Shown here: piece after piece, positions 10,857 through 22,976 of the stretch
Position numbering within the stretch: the stretch's first letter is position 1
Layout: each line of letters starts with the position of its first letter
Source: Campanula takesimana
Taxonomy: Eukaryota; Streptophyta; Magnoliopsida; Asterales; Campanulaceae
Length of the DNA: 64,000 nucleotides
Reading direction: 5' to 3'
Assembly (NCBI GenBank): GCA_026119855.1
Contig: JAOWBW010001472.1
Coordinates: forward strand, 1 to 64,000
Made by a program: the position numbers and the translations under genes
Notes under the pieces: model-generated
The model's database searches: none
What the model was told of the DNA's origin: nothing
Seen by the model: only the letters and a program-made list of their open reading frames with translations

Positions 10857-11769
10857 TGTTCTACTTATGCACTTTAAACATGTAGATATTAGTTCACAAG
10901 ATGTCGACTATCTTGGCAGAGTAGGTCGACTATCTTGAGGTGCAGTGTGTGTATGTTGAGTTATGCAGTGGAATAATAATGAAATAAATAGAAGAAATAA
11001 ATGAGTAAATGATAAGTGATATGTGTGTGAATAAGTGTGAGTAAATGAGACACAAACACAACGATGTAACGTGGTTCAGAGTATTGCAACTCTCCTACAT
11101 CCACGCTTCACTGTCCTCAACAGTGAAGAATCAATCCACTATAATACTTCATCAAGAAATTACAATCAATTGCAAGAAAATTCCCTCAGAATTTTCCAGC
11201 CTAATTAGCCTCACTAATTAAGCTTTGTACTTATTGCAAAGTACAAAAGAAGAAAAAGAAAAGGTTTCACAAATGTGAGGGTTTGGTGATCTCTAAGATG
11301 GCTCTTATGTAGCTATGTGAGATCTATGTTTTCTTATCTATTTTAGCACAGATTTATAAATATCAAGTGTGCTTTTACAATTGAGTTTGCTTATAAGCTT
11401 TAATCAAGTTGTATGAAATATTTCCAAGACAGGGGTGTAGTCTTTAGTTGTGTATAGATCCTTTTATAGGTATTCATATTATATCCGTTTGAGTTCCAAC
11501 GGTCTTCAACATGTTGGAAATGCATATGTCAGTCATTAATCTTTGACTGGCATAAAGTTTGTGAACAGTGTTAAGTCAGGTTTGACTTTGACTTGAAGCT
11601 TTAGTTGGTAAGTGTGATGAGGTCTGCTATCTTGAAGATTAGCTATCTCGTCATGTGAAGATAGTGGACCAGTGAAGACTTGATGATTTCCAGTTTACTT
11701 CTTGATAATTCTTTTCATGTTCTTTAATTATTTGTCAAAACACTTAGTTAAGAAACTAGGGTTCTAACA
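10857..11769 (-). mobile_element. 3' LTR of the pol-less retroelement (minus copy), copia-like
   Basis: Read on the minus strand it begins TGTTAGAACCCTAGTTTC and ends GTAGAACA, giving canonical TG...CA ends. It follows a minus-strand PPT (AAAAAGGGAGAAAT). It matches the + strand LTR at 8900-9871. A TATA-like element (CTATAAAAGGATC, minus strand) lies near 11460-11472. Copies of the AAGATAGTCGACCT-like motif lie near 10900-10914, 10923-10936, 11619-11633, 11641-11650 and 11658-11670. No 5-bp duplication can be checked because the partner LTR is lost. Confidence 0.8.
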
Positions 11770-11952
11770 ATTTCTCCCTTTTTAGGAAATAATTAAGAAT
11801 AGAAGTGAAACATAATCTGTAAAGAGAACTTAAAACATAATTGAAACAAAAAGAGTTAGATCACAAAGAGAGATGCAAAGATTAAGTTTACATCCCAACA
11901 AAAATGAAATAAATTTGTTCAATAATAAACACAAGGCATGAGATAAAAGGAC

Positions 11953-14921
11953 TTAATGAAATAAAGCTTCTATAATATCTTCACTTTGGTAGTCTGGTTC
12001 AGGTTGTGCTTCTCCAAGGTCTACTGCTGTTAGGTGTCTTTCTCTTTCAAGATTCAGTAGTTGGAGTTGCTTTTTGTTGAACCTGAAGTAATACTGTTTG
12101 TTGTTCCAAGTGAGACTCATCCTATCATCATACTAAATGCCATAGTTGATTAGTTGGCTTTTCTTTAGTAATGGCTCCTTCTTTCCCAGATTTCTTGAAA
12201 CTGTAGGGGCAGGACCAAGAAGGAGTTGTCTTGATGAAGAAATCCCTCTTGAAGAAGGTTGATCCTGGGTGAAGATTTCTTGAATGAACTCTCTGAAATT
12301 TCTTGGATGGGTACTGGCTTCAGTCTGGTCAGCTATCTTGCCAGCAAGAGTTTCTTAAACTAATTTTGTCAGGTCATGTCTGAGTCCCTTCATTTGAGCT
12401 CTCACATAATTCCCAACTGCATTGATGTCTTCATGAGTGGCAGCAGGAAATGTGGATGAATATGCAGGCACAATTGGATCAGGAATGAGAGGACAAGAGT
12501 ATTGATTGAAGGGCTCTTGAAGAGATGGTTCATTTGGAAAAATAGTAGAGTTGGGAAGGATTCCACCAAATAACCTTTTGATAGCACAGAAACCAAACAA
12601 TTTTTCACAAACAAGCTTCCAATAAATCACTTTGATGAGGTCAATGCACTTTGTCAAAAATACTCCAGATTGCATATGGAGGCCTTCATTGAGCTTGGGA
12701 GATAACCATTGGGAGAAGAATTTTTCCCATTGAACCATTTTACCTCCATTAAGGCTTGAGGGAACAAGAGGGGTCTCATGAATATAGAATTGGTTCAAGG
12801 CTAGTCTGATGGTTTTCCACTCATTGTGCACTAAAAATATTCTCCCAGGAAGCTCTCTAGTAGTCATTTTTAGCTGGGCTTTAGAGTAGGTCCAATATTG
12901 ACTGGAGATAGCTGAGTTGAAGATTTCTTGGGGAAAATCAAGATAGTCAAATGAAAGACCAAGAAGTAGAATGGAAGGGATAGAGAAGTCAACTGGATGA
13001 GAAATAAACCAAGGGGGAGGAGTATAGTAGAGATGGATCAAATTGGTTGAAAAGAAGTGATCTGTTGAGGGGTTATATAGTCCAAGAGTGATGACTTCAA
13101 AAGAGGAATTGGTATGAATGTGAGGATCATCATCTCTGGAAGAGTGAGAGGAGAAGGAAGATTGACCAGTAGGGGGAGTTTTGTCCAGACCAAGTCTCTT
13201 CCATGTAACATCAAAACCAAATTTTTCTTCAAGTTCATGGAACTTGGCAATTTTACCCATATCAGACAGGGCAGAATAAGCTTCTTTATCAAGTGGGTTA
13301 TCCTCAACTAATATTGCTTTTCCTTTTACAGATGAGAAGGGAAGGGAGGAAGGAGGCTGAACAAGCCTCTCAATTGTTAATTGGGTGGAAGGAATAGATC
13401 TTGGAGGGATGGGGAGAGATTGGGCAAGGTCAACTGTCATGGACCTAGATTCACCAGGGTCTACTGTCTGTTCTTGAATGATTTCAACAAAGTCATTCCC
13501 CCTTTTTGTTTCAACTAAGGGCTCAATCTCATCAAGAATGTCATTCCCCCTATCAGTTTCAACAAGTACATCCTCAAATTGTGATAAGAGACCAGGAGTG
13601 GGCATGAATGAGGACGATAAGGGACCTGATGATATAGGAGAGTGAGGAGGGGGTGAGGAAGCCTTTTTGCTTTTAGATAGAGTTAGGGTTTTGAGAGCTT
13701 CTGCAGCTCCTTGGGCTTCTGAACTGATGGTATCAGTTGATGAACTATGATCAAAGTCAAATGGTTCAGGAGGAGAGATGGAGGGAGACTGGGGTGGTGA
13801 TTCTTCTTCAGGGATAATCACATTTCTTCTCTTACTCAGCGGTCTGACTGAGACTAGGGGAACCTCATCTAATTCAATGGGTTCATTGTCCTTTTGTAGT
13901 CTCTTTGATTCTCTGGATGGTTGGGGTTTGAATTTTTCTAGAATGGGTGAGGGCGAGTGTTTAGGTTTTGCTTTGGATCTTTATACACAAAGGAAATTTT
14001 AGAAGAGGGAGAAAGGTTTTGAATGGTGCTGGGACCAGGAGTGGTGGGTGGTGGAGCTTCAAGAAGTAGGGGAGGAATGATTTTGGCTAATGGTTCATGC
14101 TCAGAAGGATCATCATCCAGGTCCACTATCTTGGGTCCTTTGTCTTTCCTACCCTTGCCTTTAAACCTTTGGGCCATTTCAGCTAGGGTTTCCCTTTCAA
14201 GGTCACTACCAGATTGAGATGAGACATGGGAAGGTGAGTTATCATCATGCTGATCAGGATCTGGTTGATTTTCAATAGGTTCCTGTACCCTAACCTGTTG
14301 TTTGTATGAGAAGGTATGAATACTAAATACCTTATATCTGTGATGGGTAGCTTGCCTATTATAGGGGGCAGGTACTCTAACTCTCATAGTTCTCCCAATA
14401 TGAAGCAAAATCCCACTCATAAACCTAAATAATCTTGGATTTGTTGAGGATTTGGTTTTGGTTTTAAGGGGATGATGGCCAGACCTAAGTCTAAAATTAG
14501 ACAACAACACAAAGCTCCAATTTATGGTTTGAACTGTATGTAAAAGACACAACAATTGTTTCCACTCACTAGGGCTCATGACATGGTGAGATGAGGTCTT
14601 TCCACATAAACCTTTCATAACTACATCAGCTAGAGTAGAAAATTAGGGAGAAAGAAACTTTTTATAGACAGGTTTATCAGTATGGTAAGCAGGCCATCCC
14701 TCTATATTTGCAGTTTGAGATGAGTAATTGATGTTGGAATCCCAAATGTCTGTTATCATGTAGGGTTCATTCACAGTGCCATAAGTGGCAGCAACATCAC
14801 TACGGGATATAGTGTAGGAGGTACCTTGGAGAGTAAACTGAATGTTGTATTGCTCTGTCAAAACTCCATTATCGTAGATGTGGGAGCAGAGCAAAGGTAG
14901 AATTAGGTTTTTGGCCTCCAT
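11953..14921 (-). pseudogene. Retroelement ORF of unknown function, minus copy (nearly full length)
   Basis: A roughly 1000-codon minus-strand reading frame starting MEAKNLILPLLCSHIYDNG at 14921 and ending IIEALFH-stop at 11953. It is broken by an in-frame TAA at 14643-14645, a one-base frameshift near 13970-13990, a TAA after DLTKLV at 12355, and a TAG after LINYGI near 12138. The middle is Pro/Ser/Glu-rich and probably disordered; the C-terminal half is the block shared with the + copy (VTWKRLGLDK, LIHLYYTPPPWFISHP, FPAATHEDINAVGNYVRAQM). No RT, integrase or zinc knuckle is visible. It lies just before a PPT and LTR, so it is element-encoded. I do not recognise the family; an env-like or extra ORF of a copia/Sirevirus relative is one reading. 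A Tat-like LTR begins 7 bp beyond its start codon, so the element's 5' end is lost. Confidence 0.75.
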
Positions 14922-14928
14922 AAATGTC

Positions 14929-16158
14929 TTTAGACACCCCGCTTTGGACCTCTCACCCCGATTGCGTACATAGTATTTTTATTTAACTTATTTTTGTTAA
15001 TTTCTGTTACTTAGGTTAAGTTCCTAACTGATTCCGTTAGTTTTGGACTAAACTGCATAACAGAATTAACTTTAGAGTCATTTCTGTCATTCTGTCTTTT
15101 CCACCCGCGGGCGCTTCCGACACTGTTTGTGGGCTGCGCGCGCGTCTCGCCCCTAAAGCGGGACTCGCGCGCCTCCCATTATGGCAGTAACGGATTGCAT
15201 CTTATTTCCCTCCCTTTTCTTATTTACAACATCTCTTCTTGATCACAAAAGAGCCTCTTTTTACCTCCACATTCATCCCCCCTAGTTTTATAACCTCCAA
15301 TCCCATTATTCTAGCCATTTCTTAAAAACAAAATATTTCTTTTTATTATTATTTGATTTTCTTTTATTTATTTCATTTATTATTTTATTTATCTTATTTT
15401 CTATTGGTCAATTCCATCTCACATGGATTGATCATTTTCCCTCCAACCTTTCCCTCTCTTTTTTACCTATATAAACCCCCTTCTTCTACCTTAGAAAGGG
15501 ACCTTGGACCTCAACTTTGATTCACAAACTACACTATACCCAAATTCTCCCAACAAGAGTTCTTAGTAACAAGACTCTACACAAATTGTTCTACAACAAT
15601 TTCTCTACAACAACACCATTTTCAAGTCCAAGTTTGAAGTCCTCTTTCTTAAGGTACTTTATTCTTCTTCTCCTATTTTACAATGTCTTTCTAATGTATG
15701 CAATCCCCATCAATGGGACATGACCAAATAATCACTTTACTATATTAAAGTTGGTTAAGGTTATCTCTCTACATTTACACTCTAGTTTAATTTACTCTTC
15801 TTCTCTTAATATAACCTTTGACATTTAATCAATAAAACAATTCTCTTTTAATTCCCCTTTTCTTTACTATATAATTGTTAGCACATTTTAATAACAATAG
15901 AAGGACTTTTTAGCATTAGAACACCAAAAGTAGAAAGACCCGCGTAAGCGGGGCGGAGTGGGTGTTTAAGTACTCCCCACTCCGTCACCTAACCCCCGAA
16001 CCCCTCATCTCAAGAATCTCTGGTTTTCGTACAAAAATTGGCTTTCTTTAGGTTTTCTCGCGTTCCTCTAAAAACGCGGGTGGCGACTCTTAAAATCAAT
16101 TAGACATCCTAGGTAATTCACCGCTCTAGTCAAGCAGTGGTCCCCCGGGGTATCTACA
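14929..16158 (+). mobile_element. 5' LTR of a Tat/Ogre-like Ty3 element (element 1)
   Basis: It runs from TTTAGACACCCCGC (TG lost by mutation; the 3' LTR has TGTAGACACCCCGC) to GGGGTATCTACA. It matches the 3' LTR at 22215-27070 once two insertions and a deletion of about 56 bp are removed. It has a TATA box (CTATATAAAC, 15467-15476). CpG-dense motifs such as GCGCGCGCGTCTC and CGCGCGCCTCCC lie at 15134-15178. The 68-codon frame at 15517-15723 recurs in the 3' LTR but is LTR sequence, not a gene. No matching target duplication was found. Confidence 0.85.
15467..15476 (+). promoter_or_regulatory. TATA box of the element 1 LTR
   Basis: CTATATAAAC, followed by CCCCTTCTTCTACC; the copy in the 3' LTR is at 22705-22714. 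Transcription would start about 30 bp downstream, defining the U3/R border. Confidence 0.6.
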
Positions 16159-16159
16159 G

Positions 16160-16178
16160 TGGCGACTTCGCTGGGGAT
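16160..16178 (+). other. Primer binding site of element 1
   Basis: TGGCGACTTCGCTGGGGAT begins two bases after the LTR end. This is the form known for Ogre/Tat-lineage elements, complementary to the 3' end of tRNA-Arg. The minus-strand element has TGGCGACTCCGCTGGGGAC at the same place. The tRNA assignment is from memory of the family, not a search. Confidence 0.75.
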
Positions 16179-17386
16179 ATAAAGGGTCAAACTTGCATTT
16201 TCTGCTTTTTGTGTTCTAATTTCTGTTTTCTGGGCATTCTGGTACAAAGGATGGGAAGCGCGCGCTTCTGGCCTTCTTGGCCTAAAGCGCGCGCGTCTGA
16301 CCCCTTCTACCAGAATCGCCCGCCTCTCATTTTGTTCTTCGAATTTCATGTTTCTGTGCTAACAATATCTGCAGGGGAAAGAATTTTTTATTTAGGGTCA
16401 AGGCAGTCCCTTGAACCCACTGATTTGCAGGTACTGCCCAGAAGCGGGCGCCTCCACTTCTCTCAGTCTAACGCGCGCGCCTCCCGAGTAGGCAATAAAA
16501 CGTGCGCGCTTCTGGTCCATTTTCCAGAACAGAAATAGTGAACAGAATGGGCAGTTTTGACAGTGTGTGGGCACTGGGCCTGCATACACCCCCTTTTACT
16601 TTTGTTTATTCATTTTTATCGGTCACACGGGTGATTCGAAAGTTGTAAATTACGTGCTTATTTGTTTTTTTTATTTCCTTTGAAAAAAAATATATTTTGT
16701 CACTTGTTAGACCTCACACTACGCACACAATTCTTATCAACTGTTCAATATCGAGTCGCACAAGTCCAACCCCAAACCCGTCGAGGCCCATCCTAGGAAG
16801 TTTCAAGCTCCACTCGACCTTGACTCTTCCGAAGCGGTAAACCTCAGCCCGTGGCGTAGTTCACGACTACATGCCGGGGGTGACCTTTAAGCCTCTCTTT
16901 AGCCGAGCACAAACCACACAATTCTAGTTAGGGTCTAACACTCCGTGACTCAAGTCGGTTTCCATGTGCCGAGATTTCCCTAAACTAATGTCTTCAAATC
17001 ATACATGCCACTCGTTGTTATGGACGAAATAAAAATCCATCCCCAAGTGGTTATTATGGACGAAAATAAAAATCCGTCCCCGCATGTATACTTTACTACA
17101 TTAATTTAGTTTAATCCCGACACATGTAGGATTCACAAGCGTAGTGGAATCCGATGAGTATATGGGACCGTGAGAAGGTCTACATACTAGTGTGACGATT
17201 CCACTATTTTTCTAGAAACCCCAAAAATTATCACGTCCTTCCGACTTTTATAAATAAATAAATAAATAAAAGAGTCATTTTTCTTATGTGGTTAAGTCTT
17301 TTTCCTTTGTTTGTGGGTTAATTATTTTACTCAAAAGGTGTTTGTGGGGCCATCCTAAGATCAACCGTGTTCTCTCCAAAGGTCCA
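16179..17386 (+). other. Untranslated leader of element 1
   Basis: There is no supported gene. It holds five copies of a GC-only motif: AAGCGCGCGCTTCTGG (16256), AAGCGCGCGCGTCTGA (16285), AAGCGGGCGCCTCC (16442), ACGCGCGCGCCTCC (16470) and CGTGCGCGCTTCTGG (16500). Lower down is a duplicated ATTATGGACGAA-type unit (about 17020-17080). Confidence 0.5.
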
Positions 17387-17973
17387 ATGGCTTCCAACAG
17401 CAACAACAACAAGGGTGAGAACATCTCCATGTCCAACGAAAGGCTCTTCAACATAATAAGAGCCATGGGGGAACAAATGGATAGACTTGTCGAGGATGCC
17501 CGCTGCAAGGATGATTTGTGGCAAGACCGTCTTGATCTCGAGAGGAAAATTCACAAGGAAGAAGTGTCCGAACTTAAGGCTCGTTTGCAAGAGCTCACCG
17601 ACAGCAAGGCAAATTCCTCGGTAAAGCACGCTAAAGTGGCTCATCCCTCAAAAGTCACAAAGGTGCCACCAACGACCGTGTCTATACCCCTCTCAATGGC
17701 ATGACCATCACCGAGGCCTACGAAGCTCTCAAAACCAAGGGACGAGTTTCTCCTCTCCAAGGGTACAAGCAACCACAACCATTGCGTCACAACCATGCCC
17801 ACCACAAGTGGTGTGACTATCACCTATGCAGCGGTCACCTCACCGAGGATTGCTTCTCCATCTGCAACATCATCCAAGACTTAATTGACAATGGTGAATT
17901 TACCGTGGGTGAAGAACAACAGTTAGAGAATGGCAACATGCAAGAACTCATCAAGGAAGAGGCTCAGATTTGA
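17387..17973 (+). pseudogene. Degraded gag of element 1 (Tat/Ogre-like)
   Basis: The first frame starts MASNSNNNKGENISMSN at 17387 and contains a charged, coiled-coil-like stretch (EEVSELKARLQELTDSK). It ends at 17704 through a one-base frameshift. The second frame (17701-17973) continues with MTITEAYEALKTKGRV and then CDYHLCSGHLTEDCFSICN, followed by IIQDLIDNGEF. The C-x3/4-H-x-C-x2-GH-x4-C arrangement followed by IQDLID is the zinc-knuckle-like signature of Ogre/Tat gag proteins, also visible in the minus-strand element at 28950-30136. No protease, RT or integrase follows, so the element is non-autonomous. Confidence 0.7.
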
Positions 17974-20900
17974 AATGGGGTTTCAACAAGAGATCATGCT
18001 ACAAGGCCGACAATAACAATCTCCGTTTCTCTTTCTCTACCTAGAAATAGGATTAAAAAAAAAAAAAAAAAAGAGTCAAAAGTCCTCTTAAGTGTGCATC
18101 AATGTTTTCTCTCGTCCTATGTTAAATGTTCGAGTCCATTGAGTCATCAAATAAAAGTCGTTCTTGTCCTCATACACTCTTCCAAGTTGTTCAATTAATT
18201 CTTGGCAAAATGATGAAAAAAATGTCTAAACAAGTTTTGGAATGAAGGCCATCGCTTGAACACCTAGGGGCTAAACATCAACGACGGCATCAACAACGAA
18301 GACATCAACAACGACGAAATCAAGACAAAGAAAGGTGGAGCAACGATCATGAAGCAAAGTTTTCAAAAGGGGATTAAAAAAAAAAGGCTCGCTAGGTTGA
18401 AATCCTCAAATCAACCTAGGCAAAAGTTAGAGCACCAAAAAAAAAAAAAAAAATCCCCCTTCATTCAAAGAAGTTCGAAGTTCACAACAACAACATCATT
18501 CCACCAAACGAATCAACATCAACCATCACGACGAATGGAGCATCCACAAGAACTACGGTGACCTGAGCCTCTTCACTGGAGGAACGTAGGCAACCTTCGG
18601 GTCCGGTCTCATGCAAGAAAGAAGATATGTTTAGCCCTAGTGCATTATGGTGATTGGCCTTCATCTCGAACTTGTCAAGACATCTTTGTACGAGTCATTT
18701 ACCGATGAATTAATCACCTCAAGATTGAACAACTTTCTTAGAATTGGAATCGCTTCACGTTCCTTGTCGAGTCTAGGGTTTCTCTTCTTTCTGCATACTC
18801 CCAATTTCTTGCAATCAAATTGGGGCTTTCTTTCTCTTCTATCTTAATGACTTACTTGCCTTCGTGAGTCATTCAAAAAATATATATACATGAAGTCAAT
18901 ACTAGGGACACTTCCCTAGTCGAGTCAATGTCACTCATCTTTAGTGACAAGAGGTCTTCACCGCAAAATCACATGTCTTATCTCCTCAGCCAGAGTCAAT
19001 GCACACTTACTCATTAATCGAGTAAAAAAAAAGAAGACGCAAAAGAGATGCCCGCTAGATTGAAAACCCGAAAGGGCGCTCTAGGCAAAAAACAGGGTGC
19101 GTCATAAAAAAAATGAGAGAGTGAGAGAGAGAAGGGAAAGAGAAATGGAGATCTCCGGCCTCTAAGGAAGACAACTGCACAAGCTCTACATTGGATCTCC
19201 TCTACAAATCAATTCCCCACCGAGTCAACTTTGGGATTGCAAAAGGATCGACAAGATATGGCACCATCAAAGGTTGTCTTGGGTTATCAGCATCATTCTC
19301 CAGCAGTGTGCATTTTTGGGTTCATAAAAAGAAGGCCCGTGGTAACCAAGACCCATCTGAGAGCGAGCCCATCATAAAAGGGCACGAGGTTGCACAAATA
19401 ATCCCTAGCTAGTCAATTGGCTTGGGCAGTAAATAGCAACAACATGTGTCTCAGTTTTCAAAGCTTCTGCAAGTATGTGCTTCTAAAGTACGCCGAAAGA
19501 CTCCCGAGAAATGGAGTAGCTCTTGCCATGTCCTCTCATGTTTGTTCCCTCGCACGAGGATGAGTCACTCTTGCTTTGCTCAACAAATGGTGACGCCCTA
19601 GGGGCTATGTGACTCAAGAACAAGGGCTTCTTTTGCTTCATTTGACAATCAATAAGCCCTAGGGGCTATGCTCGAGAAAGATGTGTGAGACTATCCTCAA
19701 AGTCTCTCAAAAGGGATGTCAAAAAGCCCTCTTGTCATGTGTGCCCGTACTCGTTCCCCCAATCAAGGATGGACCTTTCTCGCAATCAATGATGACACTC
19801 TAGGGGCTACGGTCAAGTCTTAAAGGCTCCCTCGGCAAGAAGTAATTCACTTCAATGTCCCCAGCAACATTTGAAGTTTTATACCGAAAGGTCTCAAGGG
19901 GCTTCGCAATCTACAATCTTTTGGGCTACGGTATTACAGTGATACAAGCAAAGGGCAATATTGGGGCTTCGCAATAAACAAGCTTTTGGGCAGTGGTACC
20001 CGAGCAATTCAATTTGGGAGTAGTCTTATGGATCCATGAAAGGGATCAAGCTTCAATGATCCCTCACCACTTCAAGTCAAAAGGCCTCTTGGTTTTAATG
20101 AAGGCTCCGATGATATGAATGAATTTGATGATTCTTGTTAGAACTCACAGCGAGATTCTGAAGGAAGTCTTAGAGAAAAGGAAAAAGATTCAATATGCTA
20201 GACTCACCCGGCTGAGTTATAGCGGGAAATGCCAATATGTTAACTCTATAAGCAGAGTTACGGCCAATCCCAATGTTTCTACAAGTACTGCACCCCCTTC
20301 TCCAAGATCAAAAGCACAGGCTGCATCCGAAGATCCGCCGTCGGCTCAACTCAAGAAGACTCAAGCAAACATACCATTCGAGACTTTGTCACACCAAGAC
20401 CTTATCATCTGCAACAACATCACCATCTCCCACGAGACGTCTCCCGAAGACCGTTCTACACTTCCAATATGGGCCTTCCGCCATTTGGGTATCAACCACA
20501 AAAAGGGCCATCCACCTCCAAGCAAGAGAAAGAGGAAGATCACTTTCATGAGTTCTACTCAATGGTGCATCTGCTCTCAATACAATGCCAAGATAAGTTG
20601 GAGCTTCACACCGAAAGTTCTTCACATCCTACCATCTACAAACTTGATAAGCCCATGACATTTGGGGCTTAACAATCTCTCAAAGCTTGGTATCAATGAT
20701 CTTCTCTTGGGGCTTGCCCACGTCGACAACAAAAGACAGTTTATTTGAATGGGCTAAGAGTTGATTCATCTTGGGGCTTCATAAGCCACTCAAAGTTCAG
20801 CATTCGAGGGGCTTTACAATCAGCAACCCCTTGGCATCTCGGCATCAATAGTGCCTTTTGAAGCCCCATAATCAACAAATCTTTTGGGCTAGACATCAAT

Positions 20901-21740
20901 TTCGTTGGACACCACGTCAACAACGACATAATTCAACAAGGCAATCCGGACTTCGATTGAACACGACTTGATCTTGGGTTGGCTTTACAAACGCACAATG
21001 GTTAAAATGGTTCACCCACGAACTAAAAAAAAAAAAAAAAAATCTTTTTCCCACATGCGTACATATTCTATTCCTACAAAAAAAAAAAAAAAAGACAAAA
21101 AGAATTTTCTTTTTTCTTTTCCTTTGTCTCCTTATTTGCGCAAAAATGTGTGCATCATTTTATCTTGCTCCTAGCTTCCTCCCTAGCATTCCCCAGGATC
21201 CTTGAACTACGCTGGTCTGATTCTCTTAAAGGGATACGTAGGCAGCCTTTTGGCATGACCAACCCATCATCCGGAATACTGTCCCACCGACACTCCATCA
21301 AGAACGAATTCGTCATCAAAGGCAGCGACACCCTCCGCCAAAGCATCTACCACAACATCACGAATCCATCCAACAGCAATGGTAAGTGAAGGTATGGACA
21401 TCATTCATCTCTCTCAAGCAAATCTCTGCTTTCAAAAATCACTTCACACACCAAAATCACTTTACTTCTCCCTCATGCAAAAGTGCTTCAAAATCACATC
21501 ACACCACGAGCACGATTTCGCTCAATCTTCACACTTCATGCATCTTCTTGCACAAACACATATACCTGCAAAGCACACACATCACAGGTACCACCACGAA
21601 GTCAACAGCATCCGCTACTCAAAGAACTTCATCCCCAACAGAAAATGGTCTACAGTCAACCATGCCCGCATCCCCACGATAAAGCCAACAGCAACTGCAG
21701 CTCTAGACAGCAATTTGGTCCATGGTGATCCCACAATAAG
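17974..21740 (+). other. Non-coding interior of element 1
   Basis: I see no pol domains on either strand. It contains several A-tracts (18055, 18438, 19025, 21027, 21079) and recurring short phrases: GCCCTAGGGGCTATG (about 19590, 19660; variant 19798), GGGGCTTCGCAAT followed by CTTTTGGGC (19895, 19960) with decayed versions at 20664-20890, and GGGATACGTAGGCAGCC (21230) with a variant near 18580. These repeats look like the hypervariable non-coding segment known in Tat-lineage elements. Confidence 0.55.
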
Positions 21741-22046
21741 CAAACGGATCCCGCATCAGCAAAAGGATCCCACATCAGCAAACGGATCCCGCCTCTAGCA
21801 AACGGATCTCGCATCAGCAAACGGATCCCGCTTCAGCAAACGGGTCCCGCATCAGCAAACGGATCCCGCCTTCGCAAACGGATCCCGCCTTAGCAAACGG
21901 ATCCCGCCTTAGCAAACGGATCCTACCTCCAGAAAACGGATCCCGCACCAGCAAACGGATCCCGCCATCAGCAAACGGATCCCGCATTCAGCAAACGGAT
22001 CCCGCCTTAGCAAACGGATCCCGCTTCAGCAAACGGATCCCGCCAT
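21741..22046 (+). repeat. 19-20 bp minisatellite upstream of the element 1 3' LTR
   Basis: About sixteen head-to-tail copies of CAAACGGATCCCGCNTCAG, differing mainly in the last five bases (CATCAG, CCTTAG, CTTCAG). It lies about 170 bp before the 3' LTR, exactly where Tat-lineage elements carry a variable 3' untranslated region. The related array of the minus-strand element is at 28385-28706. Confidence 0.9.
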
Positions 22047-22976
22047 ATCCTTTCTATATCAATAAAGCCGCTCACACAGGGAGCGCACCCCTATCCTTCG
22101 CAAATTTCAAATTCATGTTTTATCGAGTCTTTGATTTCTCTTGTCGATGTCCTCGGCGGTTGTCTTTCTTTCGTCGACGCGTTTTGCTTCGCAATCCACG
22201 TCGCTGAGAGGCTCTGTAGACACCCCGCTTTGGACCTTTCACCCCGATTGCGTACATATTATTTTTATTTAACTTATTTTTGTTAATTTCTGTTACTTCA
22301 GTTAAGTTCCTAACTGATTCCGTTAGTTTTGGACTAAACTGCGTAACAGAATTAACTTTAGAGTCATTTCTGTCATTCTGTCTTTTCCACCCGCGGGCGC
22401 TTCCGACACTGTTTGTGGGCTGCGCGCGCGTCTCGCCCCTAAAGCGGGACTCGATTCTTATTTACAACATCTCTTCTTGATCACAAAAGAGCCTCTTTTT
22501 ACCTCCACATTCACCCCCCCTAGTTTTATAACCTCCAATCCCATTATTCTAGCCATTTCTTAAAAACAAAATATTTCTTTTTATTATTATTTGATTTTCT
22601 TTTATTTATTTCATTTATTATTTTATTTATCTTATTTTTTATTGGTCAATTCCATCTCACATGGATTGATCATTTTCCCTCCAACCTTTCCCTCTCTTTT
22701 TTACCTATATAAACCCCCTTCTTCTACCTTAGAAAGGGACCTTGGACCTCAACTTTGATTCACAAACTACACTTTACCCAAATTCTCCCAACAAGAGTTC
22801 TTAGTAACAAGACTCTACACAAATTGTTCTACAACAATTTCTCTACAACAACACCATTTTCAAGTCCAAGTTTGAAGTCCTCTTTCTTAAGGTACTTTAT
22901 TCTTCTTCTCCTATTTTACAATGTCTTTCTAATGTATGCAATCCCCATCAATGGGACATGACCAAATAATCACTTT

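Noticed and set aside
15517..15723. 68-codon frame repeated almost identically at 22755-22961
   Set aside because: It lies in the R/U5 part of the element 1 LTR; repetition comes from the LTR pair, not from gene conservation.
21741..22046. Regular short repeats as a possible CRISPR array
   Set aside because: Units are contiguous without unique spacers, and this is plant DNA inside a retroelement 3' UTR.
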